Source of the DNA: Asanoa ishikariensis
Lineage (GTDB): Bacteria; Actinomycetota; Actinomycetes; Mycobacteriales; Micromonosporaceae
Assembly: GCF_900107455.1 (NCBI RefSeq)
Contig: NZ_FNQB01000001.1
Location: 248,001-312,000, forward strand
Direction of reading: 5' to 3'
Length of the DNA: 64,000 nucleotides
The position numbers and the translations under genes are program-made. The notes under the pieces are model-generated. The model was not told the DNA's origin. It saw nothing but the letters and a program-made list of their open reading frames with translations, and did no database searches. Below are positions 24,533 to 33,007 of the stretch, in pieces. Within the stretch, counting starts at the first letter, position 1. The number at the start of each line of letters is the position of its first letter.

Positions 24533-25516
24533 TCAGGTGGTTCTTGATACAGGGGGCCAGACGGGTCGGGTCGTCTCCGCCGCTTGGTCGATGGCTGTGA
24601 CCACCTCGGGTGGGAGCGGCCCGGCTGAGACCGCGTCGAGGTTCTGGCTCAGTTGGTCGAGCGAGGAAGCGCCCAGGATGATCCCGTCTGCCAGGTCGCC
24701 GTTGAGGGCCGAGTGGTGGACGAGCCACCGGAGCACGGCGTCCACGGGATTAATGCCAGCGATCAGGCATGCCTGCCGAAGCTCGGTCACCGCGGCGAGG
24801 TAGTGGTGGTTCCAGTAGCGGGCGCGGTACTCCTGCCCCTGCTGGTGTCCGCTGTCGAAACGCGACCCTTCGCGTACCCGCTCGTCGTTGCCGAAGGCCG
24901 CGGCGAAAGCCCCGCCCGCCAAGGGGTTGTAGGCGTAGAACCGGATGCCGTTGCGGCGGAGCTCGGGTAAGAGCTCGATCTCCACGGCACGGCTGATGGC
25001 GTTGTACAGCCCCTGATAGACCGTCGGCTTGACCCACGAGTGCTGCTCGGCGATCGAGACGAAGTCGTTGACGTCCGCCGCGCTCATGTTGCTCAGGCCC
25101 AGTTCGTCGAACGCACCCTCGTCGTGGAGCCGCGCGACGGCGCCGAAGGTCGCTTCGATCGGCGTGTGCACGTCGCGGACGTTGAGGTACAGCACCCGCA
25201 CGCGGCTGGTTCGTAGCCGGGCCAGGCTGGCTCGGACGTTGGCGAGCAGGACGTCAGGTTGGTGGCCGCGCGGGGTCGCGAGGGGGTCGAAGCGGATCGC
25301 GAGATCGAACCTGTCGGCAGCCCCGAGGTCCCCGAGCATTTGGTCGCAGGTTCCGTCGCCGTAGACGTAGCAGGTGTCGAGCTCGCGGTGCCCGCGGGCG
25401 TCCAGCTCGTCCAAAAGCTCGCTGACCACCGCGGGGTCCGTGACGCGCACGCCGCGGCCGCGGTACCCGAGCGTCATGGTGCCCAAGCTGATCCGCGAGA
25501 CTGGTCGGTGTTGCAT
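24533..25516 (-). CDS. Aldo/keto reductase, aflatoxin-aldehyde-reductase-like, with altered tetrad
   Basis: A 327-residue TIM-barrel protein closest in pattern to AKR7-type reductases: ELDTCYVYGDG, ELGLSNMSAADV, KPTVYQGLYNAISR, RFYAYNPLAGG and ILGASSLDQLSQNL. Asp47 and Tyr52 of the catalytic tetrad are present, but the Lys position is Arg75 (LAIRF) and the His position Asn112 (LYLNVRD). That may change the reaction or abolish it. It diverges from a TetR gene at 25585, its probable regulator. Confidence 0.82.
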   Translation of the reverse strand: MQHRPVSRISLGTMTLGYRGRGVRVTDPAVVSELLDELDARGHRELDTCYVYGDGTCDQMLGDLGAADRFDLAIRFDPLATPRGHQPDVLLANVRASLARLRTSRVRVLYLNVRDVHTPIEATFGAVARLHDEGAFDELGLSNMSAADVNDFVSIAEQHSWVKPTVYQGLYNAISRAVEIELLPELRRNGIRFYAYNPLAGGAFAAAFGNDERVREGSRFDSGHQQGQEYRARYWNHHYLAAVTELRQACLIAGINPVDAVLRWLVHHSALNGDLADGIILGASSLDQLSQNLDAVSAGPLPPEVVTAIDQAAETTRPVWPPVSRTT

Positions 25517-25584
25517 CGTTTTGTCACTTCCGTCGGTCGTCTAGGCGGGCAGGTACGTCAGCGGGACGGAGGGAGAATTCGCGT

Positions 25585-26220
25585 ATGCGCCGAGATGCCG
25601 CAGCCAACCGCCAGGCGCTCATCGACGCCGCAGTGGAGCTGTTCAACGAACGCGGACTCGCGCCGACTCTTGATGACATCGCCCGCGCGGCTGGCGTCAG
25701 CGTCGCGACCGCGTACCGGCATTTCTCGAACAAGACCGAGCTGGCGTTCGCGGTATTGAACACGTCGATGGAGTCGATGGTCGAGGCTGCTGAGCGTGCG
25801 GCGACCGCACCGGACGGCTGGTCGGGGCTGGTCGAGTTCTTCGAAGCCACGATCAGGAAGCAGGCCGGCCAGCAGGCGCTGCGTGACCTGCTGGCCACCG
25901 ACCCGTCGTCGCCGCCGATGGTGGAGGTGCATCGACGTATCGGCGCGAGCATGGCCACCCTCCTGGAGCGGGCGCAGCGGCAAGGAACGGTTCGCGACGA
26001 CGTGGTCGTCGCCGACCTCGCCGTGCTGGGCACGCTGCTGGGCGAGGCCGTCCGCATCTTCGCCACGCCGGCACCGGAGAGCTGGAAGCGGGTCATGCCG
26101 CTCCTGCTGGACGGGCTTCGCCCAGGTGTCACCACACCGATGGGGGCGCCGCCGTTGAGCATGGAGCAGTTCATCGCCGGGATCGCGAGCCAGACCCGCC
26201 CGGCCGCCGGTACGCGCTGA
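25585..26220 (+). CDS. TetR family transcriptional regulator
   Basis: A 211-residue protein with an N-terminal TetR HTH (ANRQALIDAAVELFNERG, LDDIARAAGVSVATAYRHF) and a C-terminal domain of the common SBP-type TetR_C. ATG follows GGAGGGAG. It diverges from one aldo/keto reductase gene and faces a second one that ends 15 bases after its stop, so it may control either or both. Confidence 0.9.
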   Translation: MRRDAAANRQALIDAAVELFNERGLAPTLDDIARAAGVSVATAYRHFSNKTELAFAVLNTSMESMVEAAERAATAPDGWSGLVEFFEATIRKQAGQQALRDLLATDPSSPPMVEVHRRIGASMATLLERAQRQGTVRDDVVVADLAVLGTLLGEAVRIFATPAPESWKRVMPLLLDGLRPGVTTPMGAPPLSMEQFIAGIASQTRPAAGTR

Positions 26221-26235
26221 GCACCCAAGCGGGGA

Positions 26236-27129
26236 TCAAGCTGGGCGTTGGTCCAGCGAGTCGGTCAGCGCCTGGAGCTCCTCCTGGCTCAGCGCGAGCT
26301 CGGCCGCTTTGACGGAGTCCGCGATCGACTCCGGTCGCCGGGCCCCGGGGATCGGGATCACCACCGGACTCGCCGCCAACTCCCAGGCGAGCGCGACTTG
26401 CTGAGCACTGACGCCGTGGTCGCGGCCGACCTGCGCGAACATCGGGAAACGCGCGCCGACCGCGCGTCCGCTCCCGTCGGTGCCACCCAGCGGCTGATAG
26501 GGCAGGAAGGCGATGTCGTGCTTCGCGCAGAAGGCCAGCGTGTCCTCGTTGCCGCGCGCCTTCGGCGAGAACTCGTTCTGCACACTCACCAACCCGCCGG
26601 CGCCGAGCACCTCGAGCGCGATCTCGATCTGCTCCACGCTCGCGTTGGAGATCCCCACGGCGCGGACCTTGCCCTCCTCGACAAGCCGCTTGAAGTTCTC
26701 GACCCCTTCGGCGTACGGGATGCGTTGGTCGGGAACGTGCCACTGATACAGGTCGATCACGTCGGTGCCCAGGGCCCGCAGCGACCTCTCCACCGCACCG
26801 CGCAGATAACCGAGTGAGGCGTCGAAGGACCACTGCTCGCCCTCGCTGCGGACGACGCCGGCCTTCGTCGCGATGACGACGCCATCGGTGTCCCCGCCGT
26901 AGGACTTGAGTGCCTTGGCGATGAGGCGCTCGTTGTGGCCCGTGCTGTCCCACGACGGGGCGTAGGCATCCGCGGTGTCGATGAGCGTCACACCGGCATC
27001 CAGTGCGGCGTGGATCGTGGCAATGGCTTGGCTTTCCGGGGTCGCTGTGCCGTCGTGGGTCATGGACATCGGCATCGCGCCGAGACCGATGGCGGAGACG
27101 GTGAACGGCCCGAGGCTTCGAGTACGCAT
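26236..27129 (-). CDS. Aldo/keto reductase
   Basis: A 297-residue aldo/keto reductase with an intact tetrad: Asp and Tyr in LIDTADAYAPS, Lys in VIATKAG and His in DLYQWHVPD. The C-terminal VIPIPGARRPESI binds NADPH. It reduces aldehydes or ketones. Its start codon lies 8 bases from a 30-bp perfect palindrome, so transcription is very likely repressor-controlled. Confidence 0.9.
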   Translation of the reverse strand: MRTRSLGPFTVSAIGLGAMPMSMTHDGTATPESQAIATIHAALDAGVTLIDTADAYAPSWDSTGHNERLIAKALKSYGGDTDGVVIATKAGVVRSEGEQWSFDASLGYLRGAVERSLRALGTDVIDLYQWHVPDQRIPYAEGVENFKRLVEEGKVRAVGISNASVEQIEIALEVLGAGGLVSVQNEFSPKARGNEDTLAFCAKHDIAFLPYQPLGGTDGSGRAVGARFPMFAQVGRDHGVSAQQVALAWELAASPVVIPIPGARRPESIADSVKAAELALSQEELQALTDSLDQRPA

Positions 27130-27136
27130 GACCCCA

Positions 27137-27166
27137 CTCTAAACGTAGATGCATCTACGTTTAGAG
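27137..27166. promoter_or_regulatory. 30-bp perfect palindromic operator
   Basis: CTCTAAACGTAGATG is followed directly by its exact reverse complement. It lies immediately upstream of the aldo/keto reductase start at 27129 and is AT-richer than its surroundings. Symmetry and location point to a dimeric repressor (TetR, MarR or HxlR type). Confidence 0.9.
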
Positions 27167-27203
27167 CCGGCGGCCGTGAGGTGGAGCACTTGCGGGCCAC
27201 CGC

Positions 27204-27950
27204 TCAGACGGCCGTGCGGCCGCCGTTGACGTCCAGAGTCACCCCGGTGACGAACCGCGCCTCATCGCTGACCAGGAAAGCGATGGCCGCGGCGATGTCT
27301 GCTGGATCGGCGACGAAGCCCAGCGGCGCCTGGGCCGCGAGTTGCTGCAAGAAGTCTCCTAGGGCCTCGGATCCCGGAGTGCGGGTCGGGCCTGGCCTTA
27401 CGCAGTTCACGCGCACCCCGGCCGGACCGAACTCGGCCGCCCAGCTCTTGGTCAGCAACTCCAGGGCCGCCTTACCGGCGCCGTAGACCGCCAGACCCGG
27501 AAGCGCGACGTCGGCGGCGAGTGTCGACACGTTGACGATCGCTCCGCCGCCGCGTGCCGCCATCGCGGGTGCGAGGTTCGCGACCAGGTAGAAGGGGGCC
27601 TTCAGGTTCGTGCCCAGCACCGCGTCGAAGGTCGCTTCAATCGTGCCCTCGGTCGGTCCGCCAGACCCGGTCGCCGCGTTGTTGACCAGAATGTCGAGCG
27701 TTCCGCCGGCGGACTCGGCGACCTTGGTGGCCTTGGCCGCGAGGTCCGCCGCGGTCTGCGCATCCCGTAGATCAGCGGCCACGAAGTGGGCCTCTCCTCC
27801 TTCGGCACGGATCTGCTCCACCACCTCCAGCCCGCGTTGGGCGTTGCGGCCGGAGACCACGACGCGTACGCCGTCGCGGGCGAGTTTGAGCGCGGTGGCG
27901 CGGCCGATTCCGCTCGTCGATCCGGTGACGAGGGCAGTCCTGGTTTCCAT
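27204..27950 (-). CDS. SDR family oxidoreductase
   Basis: A 248-residue classical short-chain dehydrogenase: TGSTSGIG cofactor loop (residues 9-16), SGRNA for NADP, NNAATG, and the catalytic YGAGKAAL. The C-terminal region closes with VTGVTLDVNGG. It resembles 3-ketoacyl-ACP reductase-type SDRs; the substrate is unknown. AAGGAGATCTC precedes the ATG. It follows the alpha/beta hydrolase at 27993 on the same strand by 42 bases and so probably shares its TetR control. Confidence 0.88.
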   Translation of the reverse strand: METRTALVTGSTSGIGRATALKLARDGVRVVVSGRNAQRGLEVVEQIRAEGGEAHFVAADLRDAQTAADLAAKATKVAESAGGTLDILVNNAATGSGGPTEGTIEATFDAVLGTNLKAPFYLVANLAPAMAARGGGAIVNVSTLAADVALPGLAVYGAGKAALELLTKSWAAEFGPAGVRVNCVRPGPTRTPGSEALGDFLQQLAAQAPLGFVADPADIAAAIAFLVSDEARFVTGVTLDVNGGRTAV

Positions 27951-27992
27951 GAGATCTCCTTGCCAGATTTGATGAAGGTCGGCTGGTACGCG

Positions 27993-28931
27993 TTACAGGT
28001 TCTTCAGGAAGGCGACGCGATCGGCAAAGGCGCTGCGTGCCAGGCGGGAGTGGGGTGCGAGGTAGTCAAAGCCGTGGATCGCGCCCGGGCGCACCGAGAG
28101 GTGCACGGCCACGCCGTCGTCCATGAGCCGCTTGGCGTAGGCGACCGTCTCCCCACAGAAGAGGTCTAGCTGACCGACCTCGAGGTAGGTCGCCGGCAGG
28201 TCGCGCAGTGAGTCGGCGCGGGCGACCGAAGCGGATGCGGGCACAGCGTCGGTGCCGTACTTGTCGCCGAGGTAGGCCTGCCAGCCGGTGACGTTGTCGG
28301 CGGCCGACCAGGCGAGCAACGGCTCGACCCCCGGGTCGGCGGCCGCCGTGCGGTCGTCGAGCATCGGGTAGACGAGGACCTGCGCGGCCAGTGGTCCGAT
28401 CCCGCGGTCGCGGCTCAGCACCGCCGCCGCAGCCGCCAGACCACCGCCGGCGGAGTCCCCCATGACCGCGACCCGCGCCCCGGGTGCGCGCTCCGCCGCG
28501 TGCTTGATGGCCCATTCGACCGCGACGACGCAATCTTCGACGGCGGCCGGGAACGGTGATTCGGGTGCCAGGCGGTAGTCGACGGCGATGACCGCGACCC
28601 CGGCCTGCGATGCGTAGTGGCGGCAGACGGGGTCATATCCGTCGAGGCTTCCGGCGATGAGGCCACCACCGTGGACGTAGACGACAATCGCGTGCGGCAA
28701 GTTCGTGGGCTTGTACAGACGCAGCGCGAGAGCGTGCCCGTTCGCCGACGGCACGGTGAAATCGACGACGTCAACACGGTCGTCTGACGCGGCGGCGGCG
28801 GCCAACCCGCCATAGACGGCGTCGATGTTCGCCCGCCGGGTCTTCCAGTCCCCGACATCGGGTGGCGTCGGTGGAGCGGCGGCGGCGATCGCGCCAACCG
28901 CCGCGATGAGTTCGTTGTCGATGCTGAGCAC
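27993..28931 (-). CDS. Alpha/beta hydrolase fold-3 (HSL-type) esterase
   Basis: A 312-residue esterase. The oxyanion motif VYVHGGGLIAGS, the nucleophile GDSAGGG, DYRLAPE and a C-terminal His in GAIHGFDYLAP are all present; an Asp appears in YLEVGQLDLF. This is the hormone-sensitive-lipase family. GTG 28931 is chosen because GAGG precedes it and the upstream extension would run through the operator palindromes. It diverges from a TetR gene across a region packed with matching palindromes, making it the regulator's evident target. Confidence 0.88.
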   Translation of the reverse strand: MLSIDNELIAAVGAIAAAAPPTPPDVGDWKTRRANIDAVYGGLAAAAASDDRVDVVDFTVPSANGHALALRLYKPTNLPHAIVVYVHGGGLIAGSLDGYDPVCRHYASQAGVAVIAVDYRLAPESPFPAAVEDCVVAVEWAIKHAAERAPGARVAVMGDSAGGGLAAAAAVLSRDRGIGPLAAQVLVYPMLDDRTAAADPGVEPLLAWSAADNVTGWQAYLGDKYGTDAVPASASVARADSLRDLPATYLEVGQLDLFCGETVAYAKRLMDDGVAVHLSVRPGAIHGFDYLAPHSRLARSAFADRVAFLKNL

Positions 28932-28953
28932 TGTGATCCTCTGCTGTCGCTGA

Positions 28954-29051
28954 TACGTACGACGTACGTAAGGCTTGCTCGCGTACGTTGTACGTGTCAA
29001 GTGACGTCAGGCACGCCCCCTAGACTCTTTCTAATGCGTACGGCGTACGTA
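28954..29051. promoter_or_regulatory. Cluster of three related operator palindromes
   Basis: TACGTACGACGTACGTA (28954-28970) is a perfect palindrome; TGCGTACGGCGTACGTA (29035-29051) matches it at 14 of 17 bases; CGTACGTTGTACG (28982-28994) is a shorter relative. The first lies 23 bases before the esterase start, the last 11 bases before the TetR start, so one repressor can shut both genes. Confidence 0.88.
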
Positions 29052-29061
29052 TACTGCGCGC

Positions 29062-29703
29062 ATGAGAGCCCGTTTCACCCTCACGGACATCCAGCAACAC
29101 GCGCTGGCGATCGTGGACCGGGACGGCCTGACCGGGCTCACGATGCGCTCGCTGGCGGCGTCCCTGCAGACCGGCGCGATGACTGTCTACAACTACGTCG
29201 ACGGTCGCGAAGGCCTCGAGGAACTGGTGGTCGACGCCGTTTCCGCGCTTGTCGAGATACCGGCCCCGAGCGACGACTGGTTGGCCGACACGCGCGCCGT
29301 GGCCACCGCCCTGTGGCGTACCTTCCGTGCGCATCCGGCGGTTATCCCGCTCGTACTCACCCGCCGCACGTCCACCCGCGCCAGTCTCGCCCCAGGCGAG
29401 GCGCTCGCGGCGGCGCTCGCTCGCGGAGGCTTGGCGGGGGTCGACCTGTTCGTCGCGTTCCGCACTGTCTCGGCCTTCGTCATGGGCATCGTGCAAGCCG
29501 AGCTGGCCGGAAGGCTGTCGCATGAGGACGATCCCGACTCCGCTGCCCGGCGCGTCGAAGCCCTCGCGGGCGACGCACTCCCGACTCTCGCCAAACTAGC
29601 CCCGGTCGGCGCGGCCTTCAGCGGCCAGGAATTCGAGCGCGGGCTGACAGTCATCCTCAACGGACTCACGCACACACCCCGCCCGTTCACACCCGACAAC
29701 TGA
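29062..29703 (+). CDS. TetR family transcriptional regulator
   Basis: A 213-residue protein with a TetR HTH (FTLTDIQQHALAIVDRDG, MRSLAASLQTGAMTVYNYV) and a C-terminal domain like TetR_C of the actinobacterial tetracycline-repressor-like group. No ribosome site is evident and the operator abuts the start, so its transcript may be nearly leaderless. It should repress itself and the divergent esterase/SDR pair. Confidence 0.9.
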   Translation: MRARFTLTDIQQHALAIVDRDGLTGLTMRSLAASLQTGAMTVYNYVDGREGLEELVVDAVSALVEIPAPSDDWLADTRAVATALWRTFRAHPAVIPLVLTRRTSTRASLAPGEALAAALARGGLAGVDLFVAFRTVSAFVMGIVQAELAGRLSHEDDPDSAARRVEALAGDALPTLAKLAPVGAAFSGQEFERGLTVILNGLTHTPRPFTPDN

Positions 29704-29775
29704 GCTCTGGCCCGGGTGTGATCATTTGGCCGGTTCCGCTGCGCGGTCGATCGCCGGGCGCTTAGGTTTCGGCCT

Positions 29776-30477
29776 ATGGCGGGGCTGAGACGGTACGCGG
29801 CGGAGTTCGTCGGCACGCTGCTGCTCGTGTTCGTCGGAGCGGGCTCCGCGGTAGCCGCCCGGATCGACGGCGGCGTCGTCGCGGTCGCCCTCACCTTCGG
29901 GCTTACCCTGCTGGTGCTCGTCTACGCCATCGGCCCGATCTCCGGCTGCCACGTCAACCCGGCGGTCACCCTGGGCGCCCTGATCGCCCGCCGAATCTCG
30001 GTCGTAGGCGCGATCGGCTACTGGATCGCCCAGTTCGGCGGCGCCGCGATCGCGGGCTTGGGCCTGTGGATCCTCACCCGCTACGGCGGCGTCACCGACC
30101 AGACCGGCTCACTGGCCACCAACAGCTACGGCCCACACATCAACCTGGGCGGCACGTTCCTGCTGGAGATCGTCCTGACCTTCCTGCTCGTGCTGGTCGT
30201 CCTGGTCGTCACGAGCCGATCGGAGCAGGCGGGGTTCGCGGGCCTGGCGATCGGGCTGGCCCTGGCATCGACGAACCTGGTCGCGATCACGCTGGACGGC
30301 GCCTCGATCAACCCGGCCCGCTCGCTCGGCCCCGCGATCTTCGAGGGCGGCGAACCCCTGCGCCAACTCTGGGTCTTCATCGTGGCCCCACTGGCCGGCG
30401 GGGTGCTCGCGGCCCTGACCGCGCCGCTGTTGACCACCACCCGCAGCCACTACCGCGAGCACGCGGAACGCGCCTGA
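29776..30477 (+). CDS. MIP family aquaporin
   Basis: A 233-residue protein with six transmembrane helices and both pore-forming NPA loops: GCHVNPAVTLG (about residue 58) and GASINPARSLGP (about residue 178). The Arg after the second NPA is kept. This is an AqpZ-like water channel; glycerol permeation cannot be excluded. It is a single gene. Confidence 0.92.
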   Translation: MAGLRRYAAEFVGTLLLVFVGAGSAVAARIDGGVVAVALTFGLTLLVLVYAIGPISGCHVNPAVTLGALIARRISVVGAIGYWIAQFGGAAIAGLGLWILTRYGGVTDQTGSLATNSYGPHINLGGTFLLEIVLTFLLVLVVLVVTSRSEQAGFAGLAIGLALASTNLVAITLDGASINPARSLGPAIFEGGEPLRQLWVFIVAPLAGGVLAALTAPLLTTTRSHYREHAERA

Positions 30478-30639
30478 CCAGGCGTCGGCCAGGCGGGCTC
30501 GGCTGTGATGAACGACGGGCGATGTCGTTCGTCCGCGATCCGCTCCAACGCCACCTGGCCCGCCGAGGGACCAGCCTCAGCGGCTAACCACATCGGGAAC
30601 CAAGCGGGCGCGGGTGTCCTGCGTCAGCTAGACTTCGCA

Positions 30640-30657
30640 TTAAGTGAAATAACTTAA
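30640..30657. promoter_or_regulatory. Inverted-repeat operator of the HTH/PIN module
   Basis: TTAAGT and ACTTAA flank GAAATA in an unusually AT-rich patch about 80 bases before the antitoxin start. Such sites commonly serve autoregulation in type II toxin-antitoxin operons. The rest of the 260-base gap (30478-30738) shows no gene. Confidence 0.6.
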
Positions 30658-30738
30658 AGCCGATTGCACTTGCTGCTGATGCGGCCAAGGCTAGATGCGA
30701 GAGCCGTACACAGCGGGCGCTGCGGCGAGGGGTGGATC

Positions 30739-31209
30739 ATGAGTAGGGCAACGACGCTCACGACAACGGCGCTTCAGCTATCGGAGGCGGCCAGTCGCAA
30801 GGGCAGCCCGGAGCACGCCTCACTGAAGTCGTTCCTTGCGCTGCTGGCGCAGGTCGACGGCGACGAGGTCCGGCTGGCGGCGGGCGACGCGGGATCCGTT
30901 GCCGTGCCCGGTCTTCTGGTCGACCTACTCCGGCAAGTGGGCGCAGTCCTCGACCGTGGCGACGGTGTCGTGGTGAGCGAGATCGCGCGTGAGCTCACGA
31001 CCAGTGAGTCTGCCCGCCTGTTGGGCGTGTCGAGGCCGACGCTGATCGGGCTACTCGACAAGGGCGAGATCCGGTCGCACCGGGTCGGCACTCATCGACG
31101 GGTGGTCCTGGCAGATCTGCTCGCCTATCGCCGGCAACGCATTTCGCAGCAGCGCGAAGCCTATGAAGCCTTGATGTCCGAACAGGACGAGTTGGGTATC
31201 TACGAGTAA
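30739..31209 (+). CDS. Excisionase-type HTH antitoxin
   Basis: A 156-residue protein whose centre (about 95-140) is a MerR/excisionase HTH: LTTSESARLLGVSRPTLIGLLDKGEIRSHRVGTHRRV. Proteins of this type form type II antitoxins with PIN toxins in actinobacteria. ATG follows GGGGTGG. The PIN gene starts 43 bases later. It probably binds the upstream inverted repeat and neutralises the PIN protein through its flanking regions. Confidence 0.85.
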   Translation: MSRATTLTTTALQLSEAASRKGSPEHASLKSFLALLAQVDGDEVRLAAGDAGSVAVPGLLVDLLRQVGAVLDRGDGVVVSEIARELTTSESARLLGVSRPTLIGLLDKGEIRSHRVGTHRRVVLADLLAYRRQRISQQREAYEALMSEQDELGIYE

Positions 31210-31252
31210 TTGCCCACTGTGGCTTGGGCTTCAGCATCGCTAGCCTGACTTC

Positions 31253-31864
31253 GTGCTGCCTGTGCCGCTCATTGCGTTCGTCGACGCCAACGTTCTGTAT
31301 TCACGGTGCCTGCGGGACTGGCTGGTGTTGATGGCCCTCGACAGTCACTACACCGCGTACGAACTTCGCTGGAGCGAAGCCGTTCTGGCCGAGGCGTTCT
31401 ACCACCTGCGCCGCAATCACCCGGCTGCGCCGGAGCAAAAGATCGAGCGTTGGCGGGACATGCTCGATGAGAATTTCCCTGAGGCGAAGGTCGTCCGCTG
31501 GGACCCCCAGTCCGTACCCGAGCCCAAAGACCCAAATGACCACCATCTATTGGCAGCCGCGTACGCCGGCCGCGTCGACATCCTCATCACGCGCGACCGC
31601 GACATCGCGAACTTCCAACAATGCCTTGACCAGGTGCAGGCCGGCATCGACGTAACGCACGTCGATGACTTCCTCTGCCTGATCACCGAGCGCCATCCGG
31701 AGCTCGTTCGGCGCCGATACCTGGCCCAGATTGCCTACTGGCAGGGTCGAGGCGAGCTGACTGCGGAGGCGGCCGAGGACTCGTGCATCGACAGCCTCGA
31801 CAAAGCGGGCGCCGGGCGATTCGCGTTCCTCTTGAGGACCGACGAGCGCCTCCGCACCTGGTGA
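31253..31864 (+). CDS. PIN domain ribonuclease, toxin
   Basis: A 203-residue protein. PIN acidic residues are visible in AFVDANVLYS (Asp), the EA pair of the second helix, DPNDHHLLAAAYAG (Asp) and DILITRDRDIANF (Asp). The C-terminal 60 residues extend beyond a minimal VapC. It should be a Mg-dependent RNase that stalls growth when its antitoxin is degraded. It starts at GTG without a strong ribosome site, consistent with lower expression than its antitoxin. Confidence 0.85.
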   Translation: MLPVPLIAFVDANVLYSRCLRDWLVLMALDSHYTAYELRWSEAVLAEAFYHLRRNHPAAPEQKIERWRDMLDENFPEAKVVRWDPQSVPEPKDPNDHHLLAAAYAGRVDILITRDRDIANFQQCLDQVQAGIDVTHVDDFLCLITERHPELVRRRYLAQIAYWQGRGELTAEAAEDSCIDSLDKAGAGRFAFLLRTDERLRTW

Positions 31865-31904
31865 CCGACGCGGTCGGACATGGCTGACCTGGAGAAGGCC
31901 CTGA

Positions 31905-32336
31905 CTAAGAGATCCAGACGTAGAGCCCGCCCTTGGAGTCTTCCGCTGCCGTCGCCAAGGTGGCGAGGTCGTTGAGCATGGCGCGGGCCAGCTCCTCGTC
32001 GATGACATCACCGTCGTCGGCCCGTAGCGCCACCCAGCGCGTCGCGGTGCTGCCGAGCACGTCATCGCCGGCGCTGGCCAGGGCTTGGGTGAGTGCGGGA
32101 GGAAGGAACAGGACGATCGGCTCGTCCTCGCCGCCGGTCAGCACGTCCGCGCCCCCGGTGGCGATGATCTCCTCGAGGTCGCGGTCCAGCAGGATGCTCT
32201 CCCACTCCTCGATCGCTGCCCACACGGCGAAGTTGCCGTATTCGGCGACCTGGAGATCCCGGCCGGGGCCGCCTTTGGCGACCCCGGCCGCGGTCGCGTG
32301 GTCCGGCGCGACGAAGAACGTGATGATCGAGCTCAT
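31905..32336 (-). CDS. Conserved hypothetical protein
   Basis: A 143-residue acidic cytosolic protein, no signal or membrane segment. Repeated mentions of small acidic helices (DRDLEEIIATGG, DEELARAMLNDLATL) and VWAAIEEWESILL suggest a compact alpha/beta fold; I do not recognise the family. It lies 14 bases after the GDT1-type transporter gene on the same strand and is probably in its Mn-riboswitch-controlled operon. Confidence 0.7.
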   Translation of the reverse strand: MSSIITFFVAPDHATAAGVAKGGPGRDLQVAEYGNFAVWAAIEEWESILLDRDLEEIIATGGADVLTGGEDEPIVLFLPPALTQALASAGDDVLGSTATRWVALRADDGDVIDEELARAMLNDLATLATAAEDSKGGLYVWIS

Positions 32337-32350
32337 AGACGGCGATGATG

Positions 32351-32938
32351 TCAGGCGATCTCCACCAGCGACTCGGCGATGAGCCAGATGCCGAAGATGA
32401 CGAACAGCGCCGCCGCTCCCCACTTGATCGCCTTTTCCGGCAGGCGCTTGCCCAGCATGCGGCCGACCACGATGGCCAGGGCGTCCGCGGCGACCATGCC
32501 GATCGTCGAACCGACCCACACGCCGAACCAGCCGTGTTGGGTGGCCAACGTGATCGTGGCCAGCATCGTCTTGTCGCCGAGTTCCGCCAGGAAGAACGCC
32601 CCACCCACCGCCAGCACGGCCGAGCGCTGCGTCCGCCCTGCCTTCGATTTCTCCTCTTCGGTCAGGGAGTCGCCGCGCAGTGTCCAGGCCGCGAACGCCA
32701 GGAACGCCACGCCCGCGGCGAGGCTGATCCACTTGGTCGGCAGTGCCGCGCCCAAGCCATAACCGACCGCAACCGAGATCAGGTGTACGACGGCCGTGGC
32801 CACCGTGATGCCGATCAGCACTGTCAGGGCGCGATAGCGGGTGGCGAAGGTCATCGCCATCAACTGGGACTTGTCGCCGAGTTCGGCGACGAAGATGACG
32901 CCGAAGCTGATCGCGAGCGCGGCGAGAAAGCCTCCCAC
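32351..32938 (-). CDS. TMEM165/GDT1 family cation (Mn) exporter
   Basis: A 195-residue protein with six transmembrane helices in two halves, each with the GDT1 signature ExGDK[ST]: VAELGDKSQ and LAELGDKTM. The family exports Mn2+ (and Ca2+ in eukaryotes). GTG 32938 is chosen because GGGAGG lies 6 bases upstream. A yybP-ykoY-type Mn riboswitch precedes it, which fits induction by excess manganese. Confidence 0.92.
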   Translation of the reverse strand: MGGFLAALAISFGVIFVAELGDKSQLMAMTFATRYRALTVLIGITVATAVVHLISVAVGYGLGAALPTKWISLAAGVAFLAFAAWTLRGDSLTEEEKSKAGRTQRSAVLAVGGAFFLAELGDKTMLATITLATQHGWFGVWVGSTIGMVAADALAIVVGRMLGKRLPEKAIKWGAAALFVIFGIWLIAESLVEIA

Positions 32939-32961
32939 GAATGTCCTCCCGGGTGTGTCCA

Positions 32962-32994
32962 CCGGGTCGACTCGCGCGCGAGACTTCGACCCGG
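32962..32994 (-). promoter_or_regulatory. Expression-platform hairpin of the Mn riboswitch
   Basis: CCGGGTCGA and TCGACCCGG pair around an inner GC-rich CTCGCGCGCGAG stem, between the aptamer and the ribosome site (GGGAGG) of the GDT1 gene. It may act as a terminator or sequester the ribosome site when Mn is low. Confidence 0.6.
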
Positions 32995-33007
32995 CAATTG
33001 AGCATTG

